From Spirogloea muscicola (taxonomy: Eukaryota; Streptophyta; Zygnematophyceae; Spirogloeales; Spirogloeaceae): a stretch of 64,000 nt of DNA. Both the position numbers and the translations under genes were made by a program. The stretch spans positions 348,451-412,450 of the forward strand of contig WELB01000117.1 of assembly GCA_009602725.1 (NCBI GenBank). The letters are read 5' to 3'. Below the pieces are notes generated by a model, which saw only the letters and a program-made list of their open reading frames with translations, made no database searches and was not told where the DNA came from. Positions 10,392-23,026 of this stretch are shown here, one piece after another (the stretch's first letter is position 1; each line of letters opens with the position of its first letter).

Positions 10392-13300
10392 ATGGCCACG
10401 TTCTCCACGGCTGCCAGGCCCACCAGCGGCGCGGGCAGCCCTCGGTCTCCCGGGACTGTGCGGCGCCCTGCGTCGCCGCGCGCCGGCGCCGGCGCCGCCG
10501 CTGGCGAGCGCCCTGGGAAGCCCCAGCCGCCATCGCCCCGGAGCAGGCTCTCGCCGCGCAGCCCGTCAGGCCGACCCGTGCCATCGAAGGTCAGCCGCTC
10601 GCGCCGCTGCATTGGTCTCCAGCTGGAGCTGATAGAAGCATGACAGTTGGGAGGTGTGGACTGGACATCATACGGCGCAAAATGTCGTCAGAAGAGCAGA
10701 AGAGCTCGTGGCCGCCGCTTCTCGGGGCCCGGCAGCAATGCTTATGGCAGACAGGCTGGAAGCTTAGACTACATCTGTCGACAATCTCCAAATTCTTGGA
10801 CGACTCCGACGTATCTGGTCGATGCTTTTCAAGCGCAGCTGGCAAGTGAAAGGAAACTGACAGCTCTTGCCCGATCATGGCAGGAGAAAGAGGAGCTCAC
10901 GAAGGAGAAGCTGCAAGCCCTGCAAGACCAGGTTTTGACCTATTTCTCGGTCTCTCACCGTGGCTATCTGCTCACTTAGCACTTTGGTGGCCGGTTTGTA
11001 TCAGAGGTCCTCTTCTGACCAGGAACAGTCTCTAGTCGTCACAAAAGAAGCTGGTTCGTCTGCAGGTCTTGGATTTGCAGAAGGAAAATGCAGGTCTCAA
11101 GGCAGCACACGCAGAGGTAAGACAAATAAATACCTTTAGAAAGAGCTCAGTCACTGTCAGAGATGGGTAGAGATCAGCTCGGTGAAATCCCGGTGAGGAT
11201 ACTAATAATTGTTGACTTGGTCATGAACATGTATCTAATTTCACTAGTAATTACTCCTATATATCTTGCTACTTGACCAAGCTGCAGCGGGGCTCACACT
11301 CTTCTCTACCAGGTTAGTGTTGCTCCTGAGGATTACAGCAAGGAGCGCTTCCGACTCCTACAAGAGCAGAATCTGCACCTCGAACACAAGGTACTGGTTT
11401 GCTATGATGATGATAGAGAGCATGCAATATTTAGTAGGCTTAAACTAGGCTAGATTGGCAGTTGCCTTTCAGATCAAGTGTAGCAACTGAAAGCCCCTCA
11501 CAAAAGCTCCTGCCACTGAGGCAGGCAGGTTGTTGAAGTCTGACAGAAGCATTGCCCACAGATATGAGTTACAATTCCTGTACTCCTTGCGCAGCTGGCC
11601 CTGGCTGAAGCTTCAAGGCTGCAGGCTGCCATTCTCAAGGACGAGATGCTGGAAGCAGTCAAGACTGTGCAGGCAAGGCTGGCAGAGCTTAAGGGTGCAG
11701 AGCATGTAAAGACATCGAGGGGCTTGGTGACGACATTACATTCGCCACGAACTTCATCCTTGAGCACAAGCTCTTCTGAGGCATCGTCGACCATTGCAAG
11801 GACGTCGCCTGCCTCGAGAAACCTCTCGCCTGCCAGCGTACGGTCCAAGGTCGTAGCTTCCAAGGAAGCACCTTCTCCCACTGCTCGTACAGCAGCAGCA
11901 CCTTTGGCCACATCCTCGGGCAGGCGGCTAAGCCTTGTCGAGAGGCAAGCAATGCAGACGCCGAGCAGCAGATCGCCACCTGTTGCTGCTGTGCAAGCGC
12001 CAGCTGTGAAAACTCCACCAAAGCTTGGCCCAAGAGTAGTGGTGGATGTCGAGTGGCTTGAGGGCCTGGGTGACTGGGCTGGCAGCGTTCAGGAAAGGCT
12101 CTCGCAGCTTACAGCTCCTTCAGTACAGGTGTGTCAGCGCCTGTTATTATATCATGATCCGTCGCTTTTCCCTCCCAAACCCGAAGGGGTTGGAGCAGGC
12201 TGAGAGGCCTCAGCTGAAGCCGTCAACTCTGGAACAGGTTTGGATTTTTTGTCAACGACTTGCTGACAAGTCCTTCTTACAATGGCAGGGCAATCAGGAG
12301 CAACTTGAGGTCTCCAAGGGAGGCAGTCACATTTCTTTAGCAATCCCTTTCTTAGCAACTGGAAGACAACAGATGGCCACTCAACCACTCAGTCACATCC
12401 ACAATGAGGACCTCCAACCCCTTGCAGTGAAGCTGGCCCGTGCATACGAAGGTACTCAGAGATGCTTAGCTGCCTGATCTCTTGCTTGAACACTTGTGAT
12501 TTCTCGCAGTCGACTTCCTGCATCCCAGCTTGCATTGATGGTCTGTTTGCAGTGCATTGGCCTCAACATTGCACCACTTGTCTTGTTGCTTGACATAGTA
12601 CAAGTACCAAGTAGTGTGTGTAGTACAATGTAGAGGACAGCTGTTGTAGTCAATACGTCGTTGACATGTGAATCTAACTTTCCCAATATCTGAGCTGCCC
12701 GCTTGCTGGAACATTTGCAGAACCCCTTCTAGTACTAGACTACCAAGACGTTATATCATTGGAAGGAACATTGGGAGATCTCCAGCCTCGACTGCTGAAG
12801 CTAGACGGCATTGTCAATTCCACCCTCCTCCCAAGCCTTGCAGACGAGGTTGGTCAAACCCCTCCAACCACAACACCTCTTTCAGTGAGTGGGGCTCTTG
12901 TGCTATTTCTCATGTATAACACGCCTCCTACTTTGCTTGTGATTCAGACATACAGAAATGTGCAGCTGGAGGTGGCAAGCATGAGCAAAGAGATCAGTGA
13001 GGCAGCAAGATCACTTGGAAACCTTTTATCTCTTTTACCAGGGCGAGCTCGCCTAGACAATCACTTGCCTACGACCTCTACAGACCGGGAATTAGAATCA
13101 GGGAACAGAGCAGAGACATCTGGAAATGAGGGGACCAAGGCACGTAGACAGGCGGAGCCTAATGGCACAGTTGATGGACTATCGCCCAGCGGTTCGTATG
13201 TCCCCTCCTTGGAGGACTTATTACTTAGTTGGCCATCTCCTGGCCAACCATCCCCAGAGATCCAAGGACGTCTTGAGGAAATCCTAGAACGGCTCAGGTG

Positions 13301-15243
13301 TGACTCAGACCATGTACAGGCTAGTGAGATCATACCCATCTTTTTTGCAAAGATGCTCTTTCTGTCCATCTTGTCTGTCCGTTGTAGCCAGGTGAAGCAC
13401 CATGGCTTTGTACAAGTGATGGCAGATGGGAGCAACTTGGTGCATGAGGTTATGGTGCATGGAATTTCAGCATGTTCAGTTCCTGCAATGTAGTCAAATG
13501 CTTTTTGCTATAAGCCATAAGGATCTTCCTGACTAAGGGCCCAGAGTTCTTCCAGGCATGTGGTGGCCGTCTGGGCTAGCAAGGAGACAAGCAAAGACAG
13601 CGAGCTATCTTTTTATCGCAAATGTCATCAAGCTCAGGCAAGCGCCGTAGTAGTGTTGTCTATCCAAAGTAAGCAAATGATGTCTTCAAGTGAGGAAGTG
13701 CTCCTTAAGTATGAGGTGTAAGCAATTGGCATACCCTTAAGTATGCTCCGGCTTAATAGCTTCTCTGTATCTGTCGTTTTGATTGAGTGCACTTTGTGTC
13801 TGTTTCACATTTTCGACTTGCTGATACTAAGATCTCCACTGAATGCAGGCTGAGCAAGCGCTGAAAGTCATGCAATTGGGGCGTAGTGTGCTGCCGACGA
13901 TCTTTGCAGATGCAGCACAGACCATTAGAGCAGCTGCTCAGGCAATCGATGATGTATGAGACCTTCCTATGGCTGCTGCTACATGGGCATCGTGTTCTTC
14001 ACTTCTTCTTGCTAGCCAATCTGGTCTACCTAGAGCCATTGCCAAACACCACCACTGGCTGTGCAGGTCCTTGATGTGCTGGAACATCTGCCTGCTTCTC
14101 CAACAGAGCAAGACTTGAGGCTCCTCCTGACACAGCTTGAGGTGTGCAAGCAGCAGAGCCCTCGATGGCTCATCATATTGAGCCTCTTGATTACGTTGTA
14201 AGTCTAGGACATGTGATCACTCGCTTGGAAAACTCTATTACAATATTGATTTGATATGAAATTGCATGACTGCAGCCAAAGGTACCAACGATACGATCAT
14301 TCTTGGCCCTTCTCTCCACCCCTCAACAACTGACTGCCGTTAAAGCCAAGCAATTGGCGGAAGCTGCCCTTGATCCAGTTGAGAAATCGTATCGTGAGCA
14401 GATACAGGTAAGATCACAATTCTATCAACTTGTGGAAGCATAGTCCAGGTTGACAGGACGGAGAACATGTCTGTTCACTTATTCATGACTTGTAGCTATC
14501 AGAATGTCAGTACTTTCAAGGCCCTTCTCCTAGCAGTCTGTCTGCTTTACGACTTCAGGTTGTATTCTGGTAGTTGTGCACGTGCACAACTTGCATACCT
14601 ACTCTCTCTACTGTCTCTCTACTGCCTTGCAACAGAGAGGTCTAAGCCAAGTAGACGATGAAGCGTCTGAAGTCTCCAGATGTTGGCAGAGAGTGGCTCT
14701 CTATCTCTCAGAGCATGGTATACCTCTAGGTACGCCGCAACTCTCCACCAAGTGCAGGCTCTTAAGGGATGCTGCTGAGGCTGAGCCTTGAGCATGCAGG
14801 TCGAGGCCTGTCATGTCCAACCCACCAAATCAAGTGTCGGGTTTGGCAGATGCCCCAACTCCTTAGCTATTGCTCACAGGAAGTGTCTCAGATAATCTAG
14901 GGGGACAGCGTGGCTGTTCTTACAAGCGTCTCTTCACCATCTTGCAGAACGTTTTTGATGGGCTTCAGTCTGAGCGGTCTGCACTCTTCCGAAGCCAGAG
15001 CCGCACAAGACCGGAGCTCAATTCCGGAGAATGAGGTTCACACCTTGCACTTTCGACTCCCCAGTGTTTTTACTTACAAGCACAGAATTTGATACTGTGC
15101 ACTTGAAGGTTGCCACATCTAAAGAAAGACAGTCGTCTGAACAGCCGAAAAGGCAGAGAAAGCTGGCTTTTGTGTGGACATTTTTCATAGCATTCATTGC
15201 CCTAAAGTACATGGATGCAGTCAAGCGCTGCACGTCTAGGTAG
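10392..15243 (+). CDS. Unrecognised coiled-coil protein with possible tail anchor
   Basis: I do not recognise the family. Phase-consistent exons are 10392-10589, 10647-10931, 11048-11116, 11313-11390, 11595-12128, 12373-12451 (start less sure), 12721-12884, 12948-13297, 13556-13637, 13849-13953, 14067-14141, 14276-14407 and 14636-14717. The product starts MATFSTAARPTSGAGSPRS, a Ser/Pro/Arg-rich disordered head. It continues with heptad-like helices (ERKLTALARSWQEKEELTKE; LQVLDLQKENAGLKAAHAE), a Ser/Thr-rich linker (exon 5) and more helices. The intron after 13637 appears to use a GC donor. The last exons (14948-15243) could not be joined in frame. The final segment encodes FVWTFFIAFIALKYM near the stop, a possible membrane anchor. 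The gene ends 25 bases before the stop of the convergent CDC6 gene. A cytoskeletal or membrane-tether role would be guesswork. Confidence 0.65.
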
Positions 15244-15268
15244 GACGCTTGGGGCTATTCTTTCCATG

Positions 15269-18200
15269 TCATGAATCACTCTTGTGCTGCAGCGGAAACC
15301 TGAAACCGCCAGGTTTCAGCAAAATGTTGTGGAAAAACCGCACTCCCTGCAAAGGACATAGTGCTCGTCATGCTGCTGGCACTGCACATCTAGGCACGAT
15401 CAGGCATAGCAAGCACTGTAGATGTTGACTTGCCCTTAAGCAAACAAGAACAGGCACAGCCGAACATTCAATTATCAGGCCCTCGGCCTCGCTGCCGGCA
15501 CCAAGTACTGTGGTACCAGCAAAGAATGCAACTGAATGTGCGCAGGAGCAGAACAGTAATTCAAGCTGACCTGCAGTGCAAAGCAGATGTCTTCCTCAGG
15601 CACCTTCAAGGTGACTCTCCGCAATGTATCATCCTTGCTAGAACCCAGCGTCACCAATGCCTGCAGGACAGAGCTCCATGTACTTAGTCCGTGCGCTCAG
15701 AGAGAGCCCCGAAAGAGAGAGATTCTTCCAGCAGAGGGCGATGGCTGTGATTGACCAGCCCGGGGAAAATTTAAGCCCTGACATCCAAGCAGCCAGTATT
15801 TTCTGAAATGATTATCATCGTCAGATGGTCATTGTAGGTGAGAAGCTATCAAACAGCACAGTTGGCATCTGCGTGCCTTGATTGTACACAACAGCTCCCA
15901 GGATGGCAAGCACTATGACAGATTGATATAATTGGCCAACTTCATGTTGGCCGAGAGCAAGCTATGTAGCAATACATGGGTGGAGTGGTAGAGTGCCACC
16001 TGATCGGCCAGGACCTCGGACAGAGAGGATATTTCTGGGGCCGTCAAACAGTGGAGCCCCAACTGTCTGCACAAGTCTGCGTAGGCCTTGACGACCTGCA
16101 ATGTACCAAGCTTGGTATAAGTAACAATGCCGTGTGCCAGCTCCTAAACTTCTACGGCATTCTGCTGTACAAGCTGGGCTCTAGATTGGGCTACTTGCTG
16201 CAAAGTCCAGGCTCACCTCGCCAAGTGTTGCGTCCTTCTTCGACTTCCGAAACAGCCGTACGGTGGCACAAAGAATGATCTGCATAAGATCATAATGCCT
16301 CAGAAGTGTGCATACCATCACTCGCATTCAGGGAACCTCGTGATACTCATATCTTCTCAAGAGCTCTGGTGTACAAGTAAGACAGGATTGGGGTTGAGAA
16401 AGACAGGCAAAATCTTTCATGCAGAGTCTTGTATGATCTGAGCGTGGCTGCTCTCACGGGCATCACACACGGCTTGCCTGCTGGTGCTGGGGCAGCCCCT
16501 GAATGATGTCCACAACTGGCGATCTAAAGGTGGTGGACAATGCCCGGGACATGTGGTGGATCTGAACCTGCAATTCACAAATTGCAATCGCCACATGTGA
16601 CTACCTTTGTGTCACCGGGATCTTCTTGCTCATCATGTCATGCACTTGTCAGCTACTGCAGGGCCAGCTATTGCAGTGCTCTTACTTGTGGCTGCATTGT
16701 TGGACGTCCTGGTGAAAGAGGACTCTCCTGTTTCGTCATCAGTACTGTCTGTGGGCTGGCCTGCAAGTTGTCCAATTCCAGAAGCTGCACTGCATCTCTA
16801 CACGATCATGACAGATGCGACATTGTTCAGTACATTATCCATTAGGACAATTCACCAAGACTAGAATCAGAAACTCCTGCCAATCACTGACAGATGACGT
16901 CCTTGCAGTCCTGGAAGCAAAGCAATGTACCTGCAAATGCTGAGGGCCTTGCGTAGGTCACCTGACGCTGCCGCCACTTTCTGGCAGGCAAATTACCAGA
17001 TTGAGCAACTGGCCACGACAACTGCAATGACTTGGCAGACGCTGGCTCTAGCAGGGAGTAGGCATCAAGGCGATCACAGGAAGGAAGCATTGTTGTAGTG
17101 CTTGTAATGTTTGCAGCCTTGTCTACATCGTCCAGGGCAGGTGTTCGTTCAGCTCACCATGGCACACAGCTCCAGGGCGCGCTCCTCAATCACAGGAAAG
17201 GTGAGAGACTGCACATTGAGGAACAGAAATACTGACTGAGCAGGGGACTTGGCTATAAAAATTCCATACTGCAGATTGTGGAGGATTTTCAGAGCCTTAC
17301 AACAGCGTCAGAGCCTCGGTGCTGGCGGGTGCCCCAACTCACCGAGAGGCGCTGCTTGATGATGGCAATAATCTGCTCCTTTGTGTAAGGTGCAAACGCA
17401 ATCACCTGTGGTGGACCTGCATGCCGATACTTGCAGCACTTGCTTTGAGGTCACATATTGCAGCAGTGATGCATTCACATACCGGGCTAGCGCACATCAA
17501 CGTCCACAAGCTCAGGAGCCAAACTGCAATAGCTGGGGCACGGGTCTCACTAGGAAAGCTGCGGAGGCTGGGAAGGAGACGCTCCTGGAGGTCGATGACA
17601 TTGGCGATGCCTGAGCAGACCCTCAGATAGTCATTCCTGGTCAGCAGCAATTATCTGAGATCAATGGTGCAAGCGTGAAACTGGTTGTCACATGAAGATA
17701 AGGAGGTCTGCAGCTTGAATAGCTTATCCCAGGGAGGCTTTCCTGGAGCTCACCAATCAGTATGCAGCGTGAATGAGGCAGCACTGGGAGCCGGAACAGC
17801 TCAATTAGAACAGCTGAGTCTCTGCCTGCCAGCTGGTCCACCTCGTCAAGAATGAGAAGCCTGCCAAGCAAGTACAAACAGCGACTTTGTCAGGTTGCAA
17901 AGGTTATCAAGTTGATGGATATATTGAGCAAACCTTACATTGGCAGTCATGGCAGGAAGTAATTGTCTGCTCACATCATGGGTCTTCTTTGTCTATCTGA
18001 AGCAGCCCCAGTGGTGGCCAATTGCCTCACGGCAGCCAATGGGTCAAGTCGTTCCGGCTTGGTTGCCAGATGGGATGGATGGCCCAAGTCTGCAAGAATC
18101 TGCATGGAAAAAACGTATGGAGACGCTCAGATTGTTGAATAATTACAGCTTCTTGTCAAACTTGTCTTAGAGAACTCCACTCCATGTAGTGAGGTGAAGT

Positions 18201-19698
18201 GGCACATAGAAGCTTAACGAGCATCTTCTCATAGATATTCTCTCACCGAAGTAGCCGTCATTGGAGGACAGCATACCTGTCGGTATATATCCTGGGGGCT
18301 TTGGAGTGCCATGCAGTTCACAAATACCTCCTGTATCGGAGATTCACAAGCCTGCAGATGCACCACCAAGATGCTCCAGTCCAGCCAGATCAAGGCGTCC
18401 AGCTTCAGGAGTCAAGGGCTCAGAGCAGCAATGTGGTGACTGACCTGAGCCCAGACTCTGGCATCGGCCCTGACCGCCTCGACAGTCAGCGACTTGCCGG
18501 TGCCAGGGCAGCCACACATGTACAGGCTGCAAGGCCGCAGCTGCTCTATGGAGTCTTGCACAATGTCGCCGACCAGCCTCTGCTCTTCCTCTCTGCAGAT
18601 GACCTGCTCTGGCCTCTCTGAGAGGTGGAGTGCTTTCTTGGCGGCTGCAAGGTTGCCTGCCAAGTCAGCAGCAACCACGCAAAGGTGGCTTAGCAAGATG
18701 CAGGCCTCACAGTTGTGCTTTGACGCACAATCAAGAGCTACTCGATGGGACTTAATTACGTAGAATTCTTGTGCAATGCAAAGTTACTCAGTAAAGAGAG
18801 CATCAACGCAAACTTGATCTCTGCTGATCGTGAAGTTGTGCTCATGCCAGCATCGAGAACAGCTCTTGCTTGGCGCCTCAGAAGCCATCATGGCTCTCAG
18901 ATCCAATTAATAGCTGAAGCCTCTCACCTCTGAAGTCCGAAAACCCTGTGCCCGCCAGTAGAGGGCTCGCCGGGCTGCCTGGCTGTTCCTCTGATCGCAA
19001 TGGAGATCTCACGCTCATCGGTCGGCCTGATAACTCAGTGGTCTTTGGTTGGAGCACTGAAGCCTCCTTTATGCATGCTGTGCTCTCTGCAGGAGATGAG
19101 TCCTCCACGAGGAGCCGCCTTCGGACAGGTCGCGCTACAACGTCGGCGTCCAAGATGCACAGCGCAGGCCTCTTCTCCAGTACCCCCTTGCCTTGATGCA
19201 TGACTGGCACCTGATTCTCCTTCGTCTCGGCGGCGGCTTGGCTCACGTCCACTGCGCATAGAGGGATCGGGCGCAGCATGGTGTCAGCCAAGGAGGCTCG
19301 AGGCACAAGGGTGACTTTCAACCAATGTGGTCACATGTGGGAGCACATGTGGGACGCAACTTGGACAGGCTTGTCAAAGCTCCTCGCTATACCTTTTCCC
19401 CAGTCAAAGTCGCGCGGCCGCTGGTCGAGGCCGCTGGTCGCGAGGAATTGTTGTAGCTGGCGCCGCGAGCGGATGCAGGTGCCGTCTGGAGCGTAGAAGT
19501 AGACATCGACGCCGCAGCCCTTCTTCCGTGGGATGAGCTGCCGGCAGATTCAACGCTGAGTTCAGCTTGTGGAATGAACATAGATCTGGGGCAGTGCACA
19601 AGTCACCTTGCGAGACTTCGGCTCGGTTGTCGTTAGGACGGTCTCACCTTCTTCGTCCATCCCGGCGGTGCAGGCCCGAAATATGCTGCTCCGGCCAT
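15269..19698 (-). CDS. CDC6: CDC6 replication licensing ATPase with N-terminal MBD
   Basis: Eighteen exons, all phase-consistent, total 1857 bases (618 codons plus stop): 19648-19698, 19393-19537, 18928-19314, 18445-18644, 18277-18351, 18031-18099, 17934-17992, 17754-17860, 17551-17610, 17343-17416, 17158-17208, 16931-16980, 16686-16797, 16478-16567, 16217-16279, 16000-16095, 15571-15660, 15269-15346. Residues 1-65 form a methyl-CpG-binding domain (PPGWTKK joined to LIPRKKGCGVDVYFYAPDG). A disordered, basic linker follows. The AAA+ ATPase starts near 205 (EQVICREEEQ) with Walker A CGCPGTGKS near 239-246 and Walker B LILDEVD near 331-337. Next are GIANVIDLQERLLPSL, FAPYTKEQI, ASGDLRKALSICRDAVQLLE and a winged-helix end (GVRFFHNIL). 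CDC6 loads MCM helicase with ORC at origins in the nucleus. Intron 14 uses a GC donor. The MBD fusion is inferred from two short exons and needs transcript support. Confidence 0.88.
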
Positions 19699-20738
19699 AG
19701 TGGCAAGCGGAGCAGCTTCTCCTACAGAAACACCCAGAAGCCTACTGTTTGTCTGCATGTTGCAGTCCTCGACTGTGCCTCATGGCGGCCACAACCACAA
19801 GAGCTTGGTGAGGAGTGCCAGCCGGCCAGGTCGGACAGTGACTGGTCGAGGAGCTGCAGCTGGAGGCCGAGGGAGGCACTCTTCCTGCGCGGCGGTCGCG
19901 CAGTCTGGACGAAGGTGGCGTCAGGCGCGGCAAGGACGAGGCAAGGACTCTACACAGAAGCGTGGCTAAGAAGGCTGGCTGAGCTGCACTGCACTTGTGG
20001 CGAGCAAGCTGTCAGCTCGGCCGGCATCCGCTACGTGCTGGAGAGGTCTGGGGGGGTAAGTGGCGGGGTCACTGGGGCAGTTGGCACCTTCGCGCCAAAA
20101 TGCGCCAGCGCGTTCGCGCGAGGCGCTTCGCGCCAAAAAGCGCGAGAGTACGCGCGAGTCGCTTCGCGCCAAAAACAAATGGGGAGAGGGAAGGAATGCC
20201 GGAGCAAGTTATCCGGACCTGCAGCCAGCGAAAAGACGCATTCCGGGATCCGCAGTTTCAAGCCGTTCCACGAGTGCCCGGCGTCTCCCTCCCCGACGAA
20301 GTTCCTCATCCGGCCCCCTTCCTCCCGCGCGGTTACTCGGGCCGGAGCTGGCGCCAGCCGCTGACGTCACCGTTCGCGCCACACCCGGGTGCCTCGTCAG
20401 CCCCGCTTCTCCTGCTCAGCCGCGCCGCAGCACAAGGCACCCCGCGCCCTCGACGTGCGCTAGCTCCTTACCCCTGTCCCACAACTCACGCCAGCTCTCA
20501 TCAGTCACCGAGCGCAGTGGCTTTGAAGCGCACGCTGCCTCTCGCCCTCACGCACGAATCGAAGTGGGCGCGCTCGGCCTTTTCAAGACTGCGCGGCGGC
20601 TGCCTGCTTGGGGGCTGCGAGCTGAGGGCTGTTCCGCAGCACCTCCACCAGCCGGGTGCATCTTTCGCACTGGGCCGATAGTTCGTCTTTCGGGGCTCGA
20701 CGTCTTGCCTACCCTGCCACCGAACCTACGACACTGAC
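19699..20738. promoter_or_regulatory. Divergent promoter region between CDC6 and the MBL gene
   Basis: About 1.04 kb separates the two start codons. It is GC-rich and contains the E2F-like cluster listed separately. Short open frames here have no family resemblance. An upstream non-coding exon of the CDC6 gene cannot be excluded. Confidence 0.5.
20089..20174 (-). promoter_or_regulatory. Three E2F-like sites upstream of CDC6
   Basis: TTCGCGCCAAAA occurs at 20089-20100, 20127-20138 and 20163-20174. The inverse, TTTTGGCGCGAA, fits the E2F consensus TTTSGCGC. The sites lie about 390-475 bases upstream of the CDC6 start. CDC6 is an established E2F/DP target at G1/S in plants and animals. They also lie upstream of the divergent MBL gene, at greater distance. 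Confidence 0.75.
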
Positions 20739-23026
20739 ATGGCCGCATGGAGCTTCAAGTATGTGCCGTTGGCGATGCAAGTGAAGGAGGCCAGTGCCGG
20801 CAAGGGAACTGGCTGTCTTGTCTCTGCCAGCATGAGCAAGCGCCAGCAACAGCACGAGATTTTTCGGACGTCTTTCAGCGGTGAAAGTGTCCCAGCCAAG
20901 AGGGTGAGCACAGCCCCTCAGCGAGGCTTCATGAATTGTGTCCAAAGAGAAATACAGGCTCTCACTCCCCAAGTATCACGCACGGTTGTGCCACTCTTCC
21001 GCGCTCAAGGCAGACTGCTCGGAGGCCTAGAACTCTGCGTCCTTGCACAGTCAAGCGCCGTGCTCTACCATGACGAAGGTGCAGATGCAATGAGCGCGGA
21101 ACAAGACCGAGGCTCATCAGTACCTGAGTCTGGCTGCTGTGTATGATGCACCAGGCTGTTGACATTGGCTCTCAGCAAGCACCGAAGGCAATTACGTGGA
21201 GAGCCGTGTCAACGAGCTGGGAGCGCAAGCGGCGCTCTGAAAACGTGGAGGGGGACTTCTTTGTGGATCATACCTGCATTGACTGCGACACGTGCCGATG
21301 GATGACGCCAGTGAGCCAGTCAAGAACCATCTGCCCTAAAGATGGCGCTCAGAAATTCTAAGCAACAATCAGATTGAACCTGCTGTCGGGCACGTTATTA
21401 GCAATCATGAGTGCTAAGTCAGCAACAGGAGTGCTAAGCTCCGGGAAGTCAAGCAGTTCTCCTTGTGCAGTCCTCACCTCGACTTCACGCTGCTGTGCAG
21501 GAAACTTTCTCAAGGATTGGTGAAATGTCAGCGGTGCACAGGCAGCCGGACTCCAAGGAGGAGCGTGTACGGGCTCTGCAGGCACTTCTGGCATGCCCCA
21601 CAGCTTCCATCCGCACTGAGAAGCCACCTAAAGACATCAAGGAGGCTCAAGCCACTTTTCCAATCCCGATTGATGAAGGTGAGTGCTCACAATGGCTTAC
21701 TTGCAGCTCTATGCAACTGCATAGAGCTGCACTGCTGAGACTGCTCTCCTGCGCTGATGGCTCCCTGGGCTTGTGGACCTGTAGCTTTCAATAACCCCTA
21801 GACACCTTCACCTTGAGGCTGTTGAGGAGGTCAGAGCCATTTCATCTTGGACCTGACAATATTGGACTGTATGTGGCGCAGTTGATTTGCGCGGCGTGTA
21901 CCACTCTGGCTACCATTCGGAGAAGTCATACGGAGCTACGTCCTACTTCATTGTTAGGGAGCAGGGAGGGAACGTGCTTGTGGACAGGTACGTCAGTGCA
22001 GCCAATCAAGCACTTGGGAATCATACGTCTCTTATACAAAGTGGAAGCTGCAGGGTGCTACGTTTCAATAGCATGCTTCACATACCAGCTGATGTGGCAC
22101 CAAGAGACGCTTTAACGACTAAGCAACCTCCTGGCTACAGGGTTAATTGTTAATTACCACTGTACTTTTGGCCATGCAGCCCTCGTTTCACGGAGCAGCT
22201 TGCCAAGCGCCTTGAACAATTGGGCGGGGTGGATTACTTGTTTATGACACACCGGGATGACATCGCTGATCACGACCAGTGGGCCGCTCGGTTTGGCTGC
22301 AAGCGCATCTTCCATGTGAACGAGGTGACTGCAGCACAACATTTCTGGACATGCTGCACGCAAAATTGCATACAGCCACTATAGGTGCAGGCTCAGAATC
22401 TGGTGGAATGGTATGGTGCAACATTGTTCTCTTGCATTTATGGCACATTGAAGCGCTTCAGCATGTTGACAGGTAGGTGGCAGCACACGAGACGTGGAGA
22501 TGAAGCTTGAAGGAGAGGGGCCTTGGGAACTTGGATCTGATATCTCTCTCTTCTTCACACCCGGCCACACGTCAGGCCACGTTGTGCTGCACTATCGGCA
22601 GGGTGTTGGGGCGCTGTTTACAGGCGACCACCTGGCCTACTCCACGCGAGTAGGCGGGCTGTCTATCATGCGGGCCTACAATTGGCACTCGGTTGCAAAG
22701 CAGGTGGAGAGTTGCCGCAAGCTGCTGCCACTCGACTTCCTCTGGCTGCTGCCAGGTGCGCTGAATCTTCAGATTCATATCAGTCAACAATCATCATAAC
22801 ATGGTCACTAAATGTCCTGACCAGTTCAACTTATACTTGTGCTTATCTTCCGCAACGTAGTACAAATGATTAAGAAGTCAGTGAAGCCAACGACTCTAAG
22901 TGCACTTGGTGGTGTGGTGCAGGACATGGTAGAAAATGCAAGTTTGACAGTATTGCAGACAAGATGGCAAAGCTGAAGCAATTGGTAGAGCAGGAGGACA
23001 GCCTGCTGGCGACGTCTCGCAAATGA
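20739..23026 (+). CDS. MBL-fold hydrolase with ferredoxin-type Cys cluster
   Basis: Seven phase-consistent exons: 20739-20903, 21176-21310, 21501-21678, 21882-21987, 22180-22324, 22473-22755, 22923-23026 (1116 bases, 371 codons plus stop). The first exon is hydroxylated and basic and may be a plastid transit peptide. Residues 82-132 carry a ferredoxin-like motif: CIDCDTC (Cys 89, 92, 95) with the distal Cys of LLACPTASI near 132. The metallo-beta-lactamase fold follows, with YHSGYHSEKSYG, THRDDIADH (218-226) as the metal-binding loop, TPGHT, FTGDH and PGHGRK. This architecture matches a land-plant and green-algal MBL family (for example Arabidopsis At4g33540); the substrate is unknown to me. 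A glyoxalase II-like or redox hydrolase role is possible but not shown. Confidence 0.88.

Noticed and set aside
10211-10612. Alanine/arginine-rich minus-strand frames
   Set aside because: They are shadows of the CCG run and of the first exon of the coiled-coil gene.
19567-20681. Plus-strand frames of 200-265 codons upstream of the MBL gene
   Set aside because: No family resemblance; they read through the E2F cluster and the reverse of the MBD exons.
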